Origin: Janthinobacterium rivuli
Lineage (GTDB): Bacteria > Pseudomonadota > Gammaproteobacteria > Burkholderiales > Burkholderiaceae_D
Length of the DNA stretch: 64,000 nt
Direction of reading: 5' to 3'
NCBI RefSeq assembly: GCF_009208735.1
Contig: NZ_WFLJ01000001.1
Location: forward strand, 372,001 to 436,000
In this document: positions 27,116 through 35,231 of the stretch, one piece after another
How positions within the stretch are numbered: position 1 is the stretch's first letter
Layout: each line of letters begins with the position of its first letter
Notes under the pieces: model-generated
Told to the model about the DNA's origin: nothing
The model's database searches: none
The model's input: the letters and a program-made list of their open reading frames with translations, nothing else
Translations under genes and position numbers: made by a program

Positions 27116-27985
27116 ATGCTGTCCACGCAAACGCCTGAAACCCGCGCCGCCTCTCCATCGCTGGCCCCCTCCTCTCCGATGGAAGCGGGGCGCCAGCGCC
27201 AGGGCCGGCTATGGTCGAACCTGAAGGAGGTGTGCGACCTGCTGCATATCTCCAGTGCCTGCACCATCGCGGCCGACGAACTGCTGTTCCAGCACGTGCA
27301 ATTCAAGACGGGCCAGCGCGTGCACACCATCGGCCAGCCGTTCGACACCCTGTACATCGTCAATTCGGGCTTCCTGAAAACCGTGCTCATCGATGAATTC
27401 GGCAATGAACAGGTACTCAGCTTTCCCATGAAGGGCGACATGCTGGGCGTCGACGGCATCCACTCGCGCCATTACTCCTCGGAAGCGGTGGCCCTGTCCG
27501 ACTGCGACCTGATCCTGCTGCCGTTCAAGAAACTCACGGCGCTGGGCCGTGTCCACCTGGAACTGGAAAATGTCATGTATGGCGTGATGAGCCGCGAACT
27601 GGTGCGCGAGCAAGCGATGATCGGCATGCTGGGCGCCCTCAGCGCCGAAGCCCGCGTGGCGCGCTTCCTCGTCTCGCTGGCCGACCGCTTCGCGCAGATG
27701 GGCTACTCGAGCAAGCTGTTCAACCTGCGCATGACGCGCCATGAAATCGGCAGCTATCTGGGCCTGACCCTGGAAACGGTCAGCCGCACCTTGTCCGCCT
27801 TCAATGAAATCGGCCTGATCACGGTCGACCAGCGCACCATCGGCATCAAGGATCCGGACGCCCTGAAAACCCTGCGCCGCCTGCCGCCGTCGCGCTCGCG
27901 CGCCAAGCAGCTGGCCGCCGCCAAACTCAAGGCCGACACCACCGCGGCCGCCAACGCCTCGGCGCAATTGCTGGCCACCATCTAG
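27116..27985 (+). CDS. Crp/Fnr family transcriptional regulator
   Basis: Predicted DNA-binding regulator of 289 residues. A cyclic-nucleotide-like beta barrel (about 55-165, with FKTGQRVHTIGQPFDTLYIV) is followed by a dimer helix and a winged helix-turn-helix whose recognition helix region reads TRHEIGSYLGLTLETVSRTL. The E-x-x-S-R pattern is the FNR type that contacts TTGAT half-sites. Unlike FNR there is no N-terminal C-X3-C-X7-C cluster; only two cysteines, nine residues apart, are near the start, so [4Fe-4S] sensing is doubtful. The ATG at 27116 is used because AGGAG lies six bases upstream; the one at 27110 abuts it. A terminator follows. Confidence 0.92.
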   Translation: MLSTQTPETRAASPSLAPSSPMEAGRQRQGRLWSNLKEVCDLLHISSACTIAADELLFQHVQFKTGQRVHTIGQPFDTLYIVNSGFLKTVLIDEFGNEQVLSFPMKGDMLGVDGIHSRHYSSEAVALSDCDLILLPFKKLTALGRVHLELENVMYGVMSRELVREQAMIGMLGALSAEARVARFLVSLADRFAQMGYSSKLFNLRMTRHEIGSYLGLTLETVSRTLSAFNEIGLITVDQRTIGIKDPDALKTLRRLPPSRSRAKQLAAAKLKADTTAAANASAQLLATI

Positions 27986-28020
27986 CCCCATCCCGATTTC
28001 TTCAAGCTTGGCACAGGCTT

Positions 28021-28058
28021 GACCCGGCCAAGGCGCACCGCCTTGCCGGGTCTTTTTT
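28021..28058 (+). terminator. Rho-independent terminator after the Crp/Fnr gene
   Basis: GACCCGGC (28021-28028) pairs with GCCGGGTC (28045-28052), with an inner AAGGCG/CGCCTT-type stem, and a T tract follows at 28053-28058. Confidence 0.88.
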
Positions 28059-28192
28059 GCTGCCGCCCCCCTGCCAAGCCGCGCCAGCGGCCGCCTTTGC
28101 CCCGCCCCTCCGCCATGCTGCCGCGCCAACATAAAAAAAGCGCGGATGGCGCACAAATAAGCCTTGCTTTTCGGGCCACATTCAACAATAAT

Positions 28193-28211
28193 GCAAATAC
28201 GAATCATTCTC
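28193..28211. promoter_or_regulatory. Fur-box-like site upstream of hemP
   Basis: This 19-base site matches the GATAATGATAATCATTATC consensus at 13 positions, with the right half AATCATTCTC strongest. It ends 23 bases before hemP, which is a classic Fur-repressed gene. Confidence 0.7.
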
Positions 28212-28234
28212 AACTGAGACAAAGAAAGCCCAAC

Positions 28235-28432
28235 ATGCAAAGCTCAAAACCAGCCTTGATCCAGGATGCCGCCAGCGCCCACGTCCGTCCTCCCGTCAGC
28301 ATGACCCAGCCGGCGCGCCGCATCACCAGCGAAGCGCTGCTGCAGCAGGGCCGCGAAGTGGAGATTGAGCACAGCGGCAAGATCTATCGTCTGCGCGTCA
28401 CCCAATTGAACAAGCTGATCCTGACTGCCTGA
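28235..28432 (+). CDS. hemP: Hemin uptake protein HemP
   Basis: Small protein of 65 residues belonging to the HemP/HmuP family (PF10636). The conserved C-terminal part reads RRITSEALLQQGREVEIEHS followed by GKIYRLRVTQLNKLILT. Family members are found with haem receptors; in Bradyrhizobium and Burkholderia HmuP acts as a co-activator of haem-uptake gene expression. A Fur-like site precedes it, so it should be expressed in iron shortage. No TonB haem receptor is adjacent; instead a small unknown gene and a DUF2325 gene follow on the same strand. Confidence 0.93.
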   Translation: MQSSKPALIQDAASAHVRPPVSMTQPARRITSEALLQQGREVEIEHSGKIYRLRVTQLNKLILTA

Positions 28433-28517
28433 AGCAGCACGGCAGCCAGTCACCACACTCGCCAGCCAGTCGCGCTCCGTGCGCGCAGCCAGCCAAACCA
28501 CCGCACAGGAGTGTTTG

Positions 28518-28844
28518 ATGGCGAACGACCGACCTTCCCCGATGTTTCCTTCCCCGCAAGGCCAACAGCCTGAATTGCTGCTGTCGGCCGTGCTGCACCT
28601 GATGTCGCACTACCATGCGGGCAGCCCCTGCGAGAAGTTAGCCGGTGTCATCGAACGCCATCTGCAAGTGCTGTCGAGTTCGCCCGGCCTGGGGCCCGTG
28701 CTGCAAACGACCTGCCAGCAACTGTCGCAGCAATGGGCCGCGCTGGTGGCGCTGCACCGGCCTGCGCCACCCAGGACCACCTTGCTTGAACGCCTGGCAC
28801 GCCTGCTGAGCGCCAAGCGCCCCGCCTCGCCCCTGCCGCAATAA
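28518..28844 (+). CDS. Hypothetical protein between hemP and DUF2325 gene
   Basis: No family is recognised. The 108-residue product starts at an ATG with AGGAG six bases upstream, so translation is likely. The sequence is mainly helical, with LLLSAVLHLMSHYHAGSPCE early, two cysteines (in SPCEKL and TTCQQL), and a basic tail LLERLARLLSAKRP. There is no signal peptide or membrane segment. It lies 85 bases after hemP and 37 bases before the DUF2325 gene in one direction, so it may be part of an iron-responsive transcript. Confidence 0.75.
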   Translation: MANDRPSPMFPSPQGQQPELLLSAVLHLMSHYHAGSPCEKLAGVIERHLQVLSSSPGLGPVLQTTCQQLSQQWAALVALHRPAPPRTTLLERLARLLSAKRPASPLPQ

Positions 28845-28881
28845 TTTCTTTTCCATCCGCATCGCCCAACAGGATATCGCC

Positions 28882-30108
28882 ATGTGTGACAAAGACCAGT
28901 CCCTGCCCGTCATCAGCCGTTGTTCCAGCGACGGGGCCGAAACGGCCGCGCTCGCTTCACGCCGCCGCCGGCTGTGGGAACTGTCGCATACCTGTCATTG
29001 CCCGCTGGTCGGCGTGGGCTTGCCCTTGGGCTATCTGCGCAAGCTGGTGGGCAAGATGACGGGCGGGCGCGTGCTGGCCGACGACTATGAAGTGCATGTG
29101 GGCGCCGTGACGGAATGCGGCGCGCGCAACCGCCTGTCCGAAGCGCTGCAAAAGGAACTCGAACGCCGCTACGCCCCCGTGATCCTGCGCTTTCGCGGCG
29201 CCAAGACCACGGAGCAGGTAGCGCAACTGTGGCGCACGGCCGTCGCCAACGGCGACGTGTCGGGCGCTTTCTGGGCCGGCCTGACGCACCCGCGCTGCGA
29301 CGCCGAACTGGAAGAGCAGATGTGCCGCGACTTGCACATGATCCAGCACCAGGCGGGCGCCTGCGTACGCGCCGACATGAGTAAATTCACGGCCTTGCAG
29401 GAAGAAAATGCGCGTCTGGCGCACGAACTGGCCAAGCTGCAACAGCGCAGCCAGGCCGCACTGATGGAAAAGACGGGCGAGCTGGAACGCCAGGAAGCCG
29501 TGCTGCTGCGCACGCGTGCCGAAGCGATCGGCAAGGATAGCGTGATCGACGGCTTGCGCGCGGAGCTGGCGCAGCTGCAGGCGGCCATCCCGGCGCTGGA
29601 ATCGCGCACGCGCCTGGTCGAACGCCTGGCGCAAATGGATGCGCGCGAAAAGGAATTGCGCCAGCAAATCGCGGAATTGAAGCAAGCCCAGCCACGTCCG
29701 AGCGCGGCCGTGCCGCCACCGGCGCCGAAGCTGGAAGTGCCGACGGGCGGCAAGCTGAAAATGCCGATCCGCCTGGTCGATCAAAGCGTGCTGTGCGTGG
29801 GCGGGCGCAGCGGCAATGTCGCCACCTACCGCGCCCTGATCGAGCGGGTCGGCGCGCAATTCGCCCACCACGACGGCGGCCTGGAAGACAATGCCAACCT
29901 GCTCGATTCGAGCCTGGCGGCGGCCGACCTGGTGATATGCCAGACGGGCTGCATCAGCCACAGCGCCTACTGGCGCGTGAAGGATTACTGCAAGCGCACG
30001 GGCAAGCGCTGCGTCTTCATCGACAACCCCAGCATTTCCAGCCTGGCGCGCGGCTTGCAGGAAGTGAGTGGAGAAATGGAACCTGCCGCCCTGGACGCCG
30101 CCGACTGA
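28882..30108 (+). CDS. DUF2325 domain protein with coiled coil
   Basis: Protein of 408 residues with unknown function. The N-terminal region (about 25-170) has a paired-cysteine motif HTCHCPLVG and further Cys and His residues; a coiled coil rich in Glu, Gln, Ala and Leu spans about 172-275; the C-terminal DUF2325 domain (about 305-395) reads VLCVGGRSGNVATYRALIER, then HHDGGLEDN, LVICQTGCISHSAYW and CKRTGKRCVFIDNPSI. DUF2325 resembles a Rossmann-like fold and in other Burkholderiales it is also seen near hemP, which suggests a role in haem or iron physiology; this is inference. It ends tail-to-tail with the glutathione peroxidase gene. Confidence 0.85.
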   Translation: MCDKDQSLPVISRCSSDGAETAALASRRRRLWELSHTCHCPLVGVGLPLGYLRKLVGKMTGGRVLADDYEVHVGAVTECGARNRLSEALQKELERRYAPVILRFRGAKTTEQVAQLWRTAVANGDVSGAFWAGLTHPRCDAELEEQMCRDLHMIQHQAGACVRADMSKFTALQEENARLAHELAKLQQRSQAALMEKTGELERQEAVLLRTRAEAIGKDSVIDGLRAELAQLQAAIPALESRTRLVERLAQMDAREKELRQQIAELKQAQPRPSAAVPPPAPKLEVPTGGKLKMPIRLVDQSVLCVGGRSGNVATYRALIERVGAQFAHHDGGLEDNANLLDSSLAAADLVICQTGCISHSAYWRVKDYCKRTGKRCVFIDNPSISSLARGLQEVSGEMEPAALDAAD

Positions 30109-30121
30109 GCCAGGCCTAAAC

Positions 30122-30673
30122 TTAGGCCTGCAACGCGCGCGCGATGGCCTCGCGCAGGATCGCATCGTCGACCGTGGTGTCGGGCGCGAAACGCCCCACC
30201 ACCTTACCCTCCCTGTTGATCAAAAACTTCTCGAAATTCCATAGCACGTCGCTGGGCTGCTCCTGCGTGATGCCGTAGCCGGCCAGCTTGGCGCGGAAAT
30301 CGCTGCCCGGCTTTTCCTGCGCCTGCGGCTGCTCTTGCACCAGGCGCTGGTACAGCGGATGCTGGCCCGGGCCCTTGACGACGATTTTTTCAAACAGGGG
30401 AAATTGCACGCCAAAGGTGCCGCGGCAAAAATCGGCGATTTCGGCATTGCTGCCCGGCTCCTGCGCGCCGAATTCATTCGCGGGGAAACCGGCCACCACC
30501 AGGCCCTCGGCCTGCTTGTCGGCGTAGAGTTTTTCCAGTCCTGCGTACTGCGGCGTCAAGCCGCAGGCGGAGGCGACATTGACCACCAGCACGACCTTGC
30601 CCCGGTACGCCTCCAGGCTGGTGGGTTCGCCATTGATGCGGCGCAAGGGAATGTCGTAGATGCTGTCGCTCAT
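30122..30673 (-). CDS. Glutathione peroxidase-like thiol peroxidase
   Basis: Cysteine-based peroxidase of the GPx family, 183 residues from the ATG at 30673. The peroxidatic Cys37 is in NVASACGLTPQYAGLEKLY, with the Gln/Asn/Trp tetrad partners in FPANEFGAQEPG and VLWNFEKFLI. A second Cys in ADFCRGTFG matches the resolving cysteine of thioredoxin-dependent members such as BtuE. No signal peptide, so cytoplasmic. It reduces hydroperoxides. It lies 71 bases after the diflavin reductase gene and may be the last gene of the iron-linked operon, or separate. Confidence 0.93.
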   Translation of the reverse strand: MSDSIYDIPLRRINGEPTSLEAYRGKVVLVVNVASACGLTPQYAGLEKLYADKQAEGLVVAGFPANEFGAQEPGSNAEIADFCRGTFGVQFPLFEKIVVKGPGQHPLYQRLVQEQPQAQEKPGSDFRAKLAGYGITQEQPSDVLWNFEKFLINREGKVVGRFAPDTTVDDAILREAIARALQA

Positions 30674-30744
30674 GCTGTGTCTCCTCGGCGGATAAAACAA
30701 TCATGATAGCCGTGTGTGCGCGAACGCGCTGGCGGCGTCAAGAC

Positions 30745-32109
30745 TCAGTAGACGTCGCGCCGGTAGCGCCCTTCGGCCGCCAGCGCGTCGAGCGCGGGCC
30801 GGCCCAGTATCTCTTGCAGCGCTTGGTCGACGCCGCCCGCCATGCCGGCCAGGCTGCCGCAGATATAGATGGCCGCGCCCTGCCGCAGCCACAGTTTCAC
30901 CTCGTCGGCATTGCCGCGCAGGCGGTCCTGCACGTACAGCCGCTCGGCCTGGTCGCGCGAAAACGCCAGGTCCAGGCGCGGCAAGTCGCCGCTGGCGTGC
31001 CACCGTTCAATTTCTTCGCGATAATGGAAATCGTGTGCCGCGTTGCGCTCGCCAAAGATCAGCCAATTGCGCCGCTGCCCCGCCAGCACGCGGCTTTTCA
31101 AATGGCCGCGCAAGCCGGCGATGCCGCTGCCGTTGCCGATCAAAATCAACGGTCGTTGGGCATTGTCTTCCAGGCGAAAACGCCGGTGCTGGCGCAAGCG
31201 CAGCTGCACCACATCGCCGACAGCGGCTTGCGACGTGAGCCAGCCCGAAGCCAGGCCCAGGCTGCCGTCCGGATGCGCATGCTGGCGCACCAGCAAGTGC
31301 ACGCCGCCATCGTGCGGGATCGAGGCGATCGAGTATTCGCGCGGTTGCGCAGGATCAAGCGGCGCGGCCACCTGCACCAGGTCGCCCGACTGCCATTCCG
31401 GCAGGCTGCCGGCCACAGGCGCCAGTTCCACGTGATAGATGGCGCCGCCGGCGCTGCCGGGATTGAGCAACTGCCGCTGCGTCAATCGCCAGTCGCCAAA
31501 CGCGGGGGCGCTCCAGTCGGGCGCGTCGCTGGTGCCGGCCAGGTGGCTCAGGTGCTGGAACCATTGCTCGATGGCGGCGCTGGCGCTGCGGTCGACCTCG
31601 ATGCGCTCAAACAGGCGCGAAGCGCCCTGCTCCGCCAGCCAGACATCGAGCGTGCGGCCGAAGCCGCAGAACTGGCCATAGCTGCGGTCGCCCAGGGCCA
31701 GCACGCAATAATGCAATTGCGGCAGCGCCAGTTCTCCCGACATCAGCCTGCCCATGAAGGCGGCCGCATTGTCGGGCGCGTCGCCCTCGCCATAGGTGCT
31801 GACCAGGAACAAGGCCCGCTCCGCTTGCTGCAAATCCTTGGCCGTGAGGTCGGCCAGCGCGCACAGGCGCACGGGGATACCGGCCAGCTGCAGGCTCTGC
31901 GCCGTTTGCGAGGCCAGCTCTTCGGCGTTGCCCGTCTGGCTCGCATACGCCACCAGCCAGGGGCGGCTGTCGGCCAAGGCCGCCTTGGCGGCGTCGGACG
32001 CGCGGCGTCTGGCGCGCGCGCGCAGCCAGGGCGCCAGGCACACGCCCGCGTAACTGAGGGACAGGGCGGCCAGCAAGGCCAGCCGCGTCGTATCGTGCGT
32101 AAAAATCAT
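30745..32109 (-). CDS. Membrane-anchored diflavin (FMN/FAD) NADPH reductase
   Basis: Flavoprotein of 454 residues related to the CysJ / cytochrome P450 reductase family. One N-terminal membrane anchor (LALLAALSLSYAGVCLAPWL, about 10-29) is followed by basic residues, a flavodoxin domain (VAYASQTGNAEEL, STYGEGDAPDNA, LALGDRSYGQFCGFG), an FAD domain with REYSIASIP and an NADPH domain (ILIGNGSGIAGLRGHL, VKLWLRQGAAIYICGSLAGM). The catalytic domains should face the cytosol. It ends the PepSY-DUF2271-DUF4198-ApbE cluster, 12 bases after apbE, and could feed electrons to it. The physiological acceptor is not known from sequence. Confidence 0.88.
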   Translation of the reverse strand: MIFTHDTTRLALLAALSLSYAGVCLAPWLRARARRRASDAAKAALADSRPWLVAYASQTGNAEELASQTAQSLQLAGIPVRLCALADLTAKDLQQAERALFLVSTYGEGDAPDNAAAFMGRLMSGELALPQLHYCVLALGDRSYGQFCGFGRTLDVWLAEQGASRLFERIEVDRSASAAIEQWFQHLSHLAGTSDAPDWSAPAFGDWRLTQRQLLNPGSAGGAIYHVELAPVAGSLPEWQSGDLVQVAAPLDPAQPREYSIASIPHDGGVHLLVRQHAHPDGSLGLASGWLTSQAAVGDVVQLRLRQHRRFRLEDNAQRPLILIGNGSGIAGLRGHLKSRVLAGQRRNWLIFGERNAAHDFHYREEIERWHASGDLPRLDLAFSRDQAERLYVQDRLRGNADEVKLWLRQGAAIYICGSLAGMAGGVDQALQEILGRPALDALAAEGRYRRDVY

Positions 32110-32121
32110 GGAATCAATCGT

Positions 32122-33162
32122 TCATTCGTCGAGCATGGCCAGCAGCTGGCTGCTCAGCGTTTCATGGTAGCCGTCGCCATCGCGCCGCAGGAAGCGCGCG
32201 GCCAGGCCCTGCTCCTCGGCCAGCGCCATGCCGGCCTCGGCACCGAGCACCGTCAGGGCCGTCGACCAGGCGTCGGCCGCCATGCATTGCTCATGCACGA
32301 CGGTGACGGAGGCGAGTTGATTAGCGATCGGCATGCCGCTGCGCGGATCGATCGTATGGGAAAAGCGCGCTGTGCCATCCTCGAAGAAACGCCGGTAGTC
32401 GCCCGAGGTCGCCACGGACAAGTCGTGCAGCGCCAGCAGCATTTCAGGCGGATGCCGTGCATTGTCGGCACTATCGGCGGCGCCATCGACCTGCTCCAGC
32501 ATCACCCACCACGGCTGGCCGTCGGGCTTGCTGCCGGCGCCGCGCAGCTCGCCGCCCACTTCGACCAGGTAATGGCCGATGCCCTGGCTGTCCAGGTAGC
32601 GCGCCAGGCGGTCCACGCCATAGCCCTTGGCGATGGCCGATAAATCGAGCTGCAAGCCACCCGGCTGGCGCGCGCGACGGGCCGGCAAGTCCAGCTCCAG
32701 GCGGCGGCGCTGGCGCTGCGACAGCAGCAAGGCCACGGTATCGTCTTTGGGAGGAAGGAAGCCGGGCTCATCGTAGCGGTGGCGGGGGCCGAAGCCCCAC
32801 CGGTTGACGAGCGCGCCGGCGCACGGGTCGTATGCGCCGCCGGACGCCTGCGAGACGTGCATGGCAAAGCCCAGCACTTCGCAAAACGCGGCGGGCAGGC
32901 TGTGCCAGCTGCCGGGTTCGGCCCGGTTGAAACGGCCCAGGTCCGAGTCCTCGTCCCAATGGCTCATTTGCGCCACGACCAGGTCCAGCTGCTGCTGCAA
33001 GCCTTGCTGCAAGTCGGCGCTGCCCGCGCGTCCCGGCATGGCGGACTCCAGCAGTCGCACCGACCAGCTGGTGCCCATCGTCAGGCCGCGCACATCCCGG
33101 ATCGCGGCGCCGGGCGGCGCGACCTCATCGGAAATATGCTGCGGCAGCAGGACCCGGCGCAT
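32122..33162 (-). CDS. apbE: FAD:protein FMN transferase (ApbE)
   Basis: Transfers FMN from FAD to a Thr or Ser of target proteins. The 346-residue product has the usual blocks: TMGTSWSVRLL near residue 29, YDPCAGALVNRWGFG, LDLSAIAKGYGVDRLARYL, VEVGGELRG, the Mg-binding HTIDPRSGMP and MAADAWSTALTVLG. Unlike most family members it shows no signal peptide or lipobox: the 28 residues before the first block are polar. Its probable target is the DUF2271 protein two genes upstream, which has a DGVSGATR motif. It is followed by the diflavin reductase after 12 bases. Confidence 0.92.
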   Translation of the reverse strand: MRRVLLPQHISDEVAPPGAAIRDVRGLTMGTSWSVRLLESAMPGRAGSADLQQGLQQQLDLVVAQMSHWDEDSDLGRFNRAEPGSWHSLPAAFCEVLGFAMHVSQASGGAYDPCAGALVNRWGFGPRHRYDEPGFLPPKDDTVALLLSQRQRRRLELDLPARRARQPGGLQLDLSAIAKGYGVDRLARYLDSQGIGHYLVEVGGELRGAGSKPDGQPWWVMLEQVDGAADSADNARHPPEMLLALHDLSVATSGDYRRFFEDGTARFSHTIDPRSGMPIANQLASVTVVHEQCMAADAWSTALTVLGAEAGMALAEEQGLAARFLRRDGDGYHETLSSQLLAMLDE

Positions 33163-33192
33163 CGATGCTCTCGTTCGCGAAGCTGCCGCCGC

Positions 33193-34017
33193 TTACTGCG
33201 GCAGCACTTCCACGGTGGCGGCGTATGTCATGCGGCGCTCGGGCATGGCTGGCGGCTGGCCGGCCACGGCCGGGGCGGCCGCCGGCCAGGTGCTGCTCAG
33301 GTAATACATGCCGGCCGCCGGCACGGTGAACGTGATCTCGCCCTTGGCATCCGTGCTCTGGCGGATTTCACCGAGCACGCCACGGTAGCGCACGCCGCCC
33401 GGCACCAGGCTGAAGGCCTGGTTCGCCGCCGGCTTGCCGTCGACCAGGAAGCGCCACGTGGCTTTCTCGCCCGCGCGCAAATCGTTCGGATGCGTCACGG
33501 GCACGAATTCCAGACCCACGCCCGTCGGCTTGAACACTTCCGTGCTGGTTTCGCCATTGCTGAAGAAGGTTTCCAGGCGCGCCGCCGTGCGCGTGATTTT
33601 CAATTCTTGCGCATCGGCCGGTACTTCCTTCTTGAAGGTTTCCTCGTTACCGCGGAAACGCTTCTGCTCGCCATTGAGCTTGTAGCTGCCCATGACGTTT
33701 TGCGACACGATGGCCGCCTTGTACGTGCCCGGCTTTTCCATTTTCACGTCGAAGACGCTGCGCAAGCGGCCCGTGACGGTGTTCGCCGGCGTGACTTTCG
33801 CGCCGTCCGGACCGATCACTTGCAGCGCGTCCAGGCGCAGCGGCTGGTGGTCGATTTCGAACAGGCCGTCGGAAACGGCCGCATCCACCGTGACCCAGGC
33901 GTCCTTGCTTTCCACCATCGTGCTCGAAGGCACCATCCAACCGCGGTGGGCGTGGGCGTTCATGGCCAGGCCGGCCAGGGCCAGGGCGATCAACGGTTTA
34001 TTGAGTTGCTTCAACAT
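33193..34017 (-). CDS. DUF4198 periplasmic protein
   Basis: Secreted or periplasmic protein of 274 residues. Signal peptide LIALALAGLAMNAHA (cleavage near 23), then HRGWMVPSSTMV, the typical start of DUF4198 proteins, and beta-sandwich segments to the end, including WRFLVDGKPAANQAFSLVPG. DUF4198 proteins are commonly found with TonB-dependent metal receptors and are thought to bind ligands or metals at the cell surface, but no function is proven. The sequence after the signal keeps its N-terminal His, which could take part in metal binding. It lies 12 bases after the DUF2271 gene and 30 before apbE. Confidence 0.87.
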   Translation of the reverse strand: MLKQLNKPLIALALAGLAMNAHAHRGWMVPSSTMVESKDAWVTVDAAVSDGLFEIDHQPLRLDALQVIGPDGAKVTPANTVTGRLRSVFDVKMEKPGTYKAAIVSQNVMGSYKLNGEQKRFRGNEETFKKEVPADAQELKITRTAARLETFFSNGETSTEVFKPTGVGLEFVPVTHPNDLRAGEKATWRFLVDGKPAANQAFSLVPGGVRYRGVLGEIRQSTDAKGEITFTVPAAGMYYLSSTWPAAAPAVAGQPPAMPERRMTYAATVEVLPQ

Positions 34018-34029
34018 GGTAGGGGCGCC

Positions 34030-34545
34030 TTAAGGTTTGAGTTGGACGACGACGTTGCCGAGTTCTTCCTTGCCCTTGGCAGGCACGGACTGGGCCGATT
34101 TCAGCGGCCACTGGAACGGCACGCGCACCAGTTCGCGTCCGCCCGCTTCGCGCGCCGCTTCGACCACCACCTGGTATTCGCCGGCCGGCAGCTTGTCGAG
34201 CAAGGCCTTGGCACCGGGGAACGTCAGCGTATGTTCGCCCGGCGCGCGCGTGGCGCCGCTGACGCCGTCGACGGGCATGGCCAGGTCGCGGCCGCTCTTG
34301 CGCCACCACTGGCGCATGTCCTTCAACCATTTTTCGCCGGCCTTGTCCTTCTTCTTCACGTCATACAGCACCGTCAGATTGCCGACGACCTTTTGATCGG
34401 CCGTTTCCAGCCATGCCGCCACGTAGGGACGGTGGTATTCCGCCACGTTCAATTGCGGGATTTCAAGCTTCAGGGCCAGGTCGGCCGCCATCGCCGACGT
34501 ACCGATCAGGGGAAGGCCAAGCGCCAGGGAGTAGCGTAATTTCAT
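34030..34545 (-). CDS. DUF2271 periplasmic protein, candidate covalent flavoprotein
   Basis: Exported protein of 171 residues starting at the ATG at 34545. A signal peptide (LALGLPLIGTSAMAA, cleaved near 21) is followed by LALKLEIPQLNVAEYHRPYV, the DUF2271 core, and WLKDMRQWWRKSGRDLA. Residues 93-99 read DGVSGAT, which fits the D-x-x-S/T-G-A-T motif recognised by ApbE, with Thr99 as the probable FMN-bearing residue. With apbE in the same operon this strongly suggests a periplasmic flavoprotein. It lies 32 bases after the PepSY gene. Whether it reduces ferric chelates is inferred from the Fur site. Confidence 0.88.
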   Translation of the reverse strand: MKLRYSLALGLPLIGTSAMAADLALKLEIPQLNVAEYHRPYVAAWLETADQKVVGNLTVLYDVKKKDKAGEKWLKDMRQWWRKSGRDLAMPVDGVSGATRAPGEHTLTFPGAKALLDKLPAGEYQVVVEAAREAGGRELVRVPFQWPLKSAQSVPAKGKEELGNVVVQLKP

Positions 34546-34577
34546 GGTGTGCCTGTAAAAAGGAAAAATAAAAACGA

Positions 34578-35231
34578 TCAGTGGATAAACAGCAAGGCGA
34601 TCGCGCAAGGTATCAAGATGCCGAGGCCAACCATCGGCCAGGTAAATGGCCGGTTGGCCGCGTGGAACTTCAAAATCAGCAGGCCCGTCAGGCAAAACAC
34701 GATGCAGGCGCCGGCAAAGATATCGATGAACCAGTTCCAGGCCACGCCCGTGTTGCGACCCTTGTGCACGTCGTTGAGCCAGGACACCCAGCCCCGGTCC
34801 GTCAATTCGTATTCGGCGGCGCCGTCTTCCAGGCCGATGCGCACCCAGGCGTCGCCGCCCGCCTTGGGCAGCGGCAGATAGACTTCATCGACGCTCCATT
34901 CGGCGGGACGCCCGCCCGCGTTGAGCGACCACTGCTGCTTGAGCCAGGTTTCCGCGGCGGCCGGCATGGGCGCATTCGCGCCATCGTGCTTGGCGGCATA
35001 GGCGGCCAGTTCCGTGACCAACGGGGCCGGCAACTGCGCCTTCTGGCGCGTAATCGATGGTTTCGACTCGATCTGGCTGGCGTGGTTCAGGGTGATGCCG
35101 GTGATGGCGAACAAAAACATGCCCAGCAAACAAAGTGCCGAGCTGATCCAGTGCCATTGATGCAAGTTCTTCAGCCACACGGCGCGGCTGGCGTTGTTCC
35201 TGGCCTTGTCGGCGGCGCCCGCACTATGCAT
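34578..35231 (-). CDS. PepSY-associated transmembrane protein
   Basis: Inner-membrane protein of 217 residues. Three membrane segments (about 29-48, 165-187 and 198-216) surround a periplasmic PepSY-like domain. Histidines stand at the membrane edges: His24 and His27 in NLHQWHWIS, His50 in ITLNHAS, His156 in DVHKGRNTG and His190. PepSY-TM proteins of this kind are related to siderophore-reduction proteins such as FoxB and may bind haem b, which would let electrons cross the membrane. First full gene of the operon, 96 bases from the Fur palindrome, with a 20-codon leader ORF overlapping its start. Confidence 0.85.
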   Translation of the reverse strand: MHSAGAADKARNNASRAVWLKNLHQWHWISSALCLLGMFLFAITGITLNHASQIESKPSITRQKAQLPAPLVTELAAYAAKHDGANAPMPAAAETWLKQQWSLNAGGRPAEWSVDEVYLPLPKAGGDAWVRIGLEDGAAEYELTDRGWVSWLNDVHKGRNTGVAWNWFIDIFAGACIVFCLTGLLILKFHAANRPFTWPMVGLGILIPCAIALLFIH

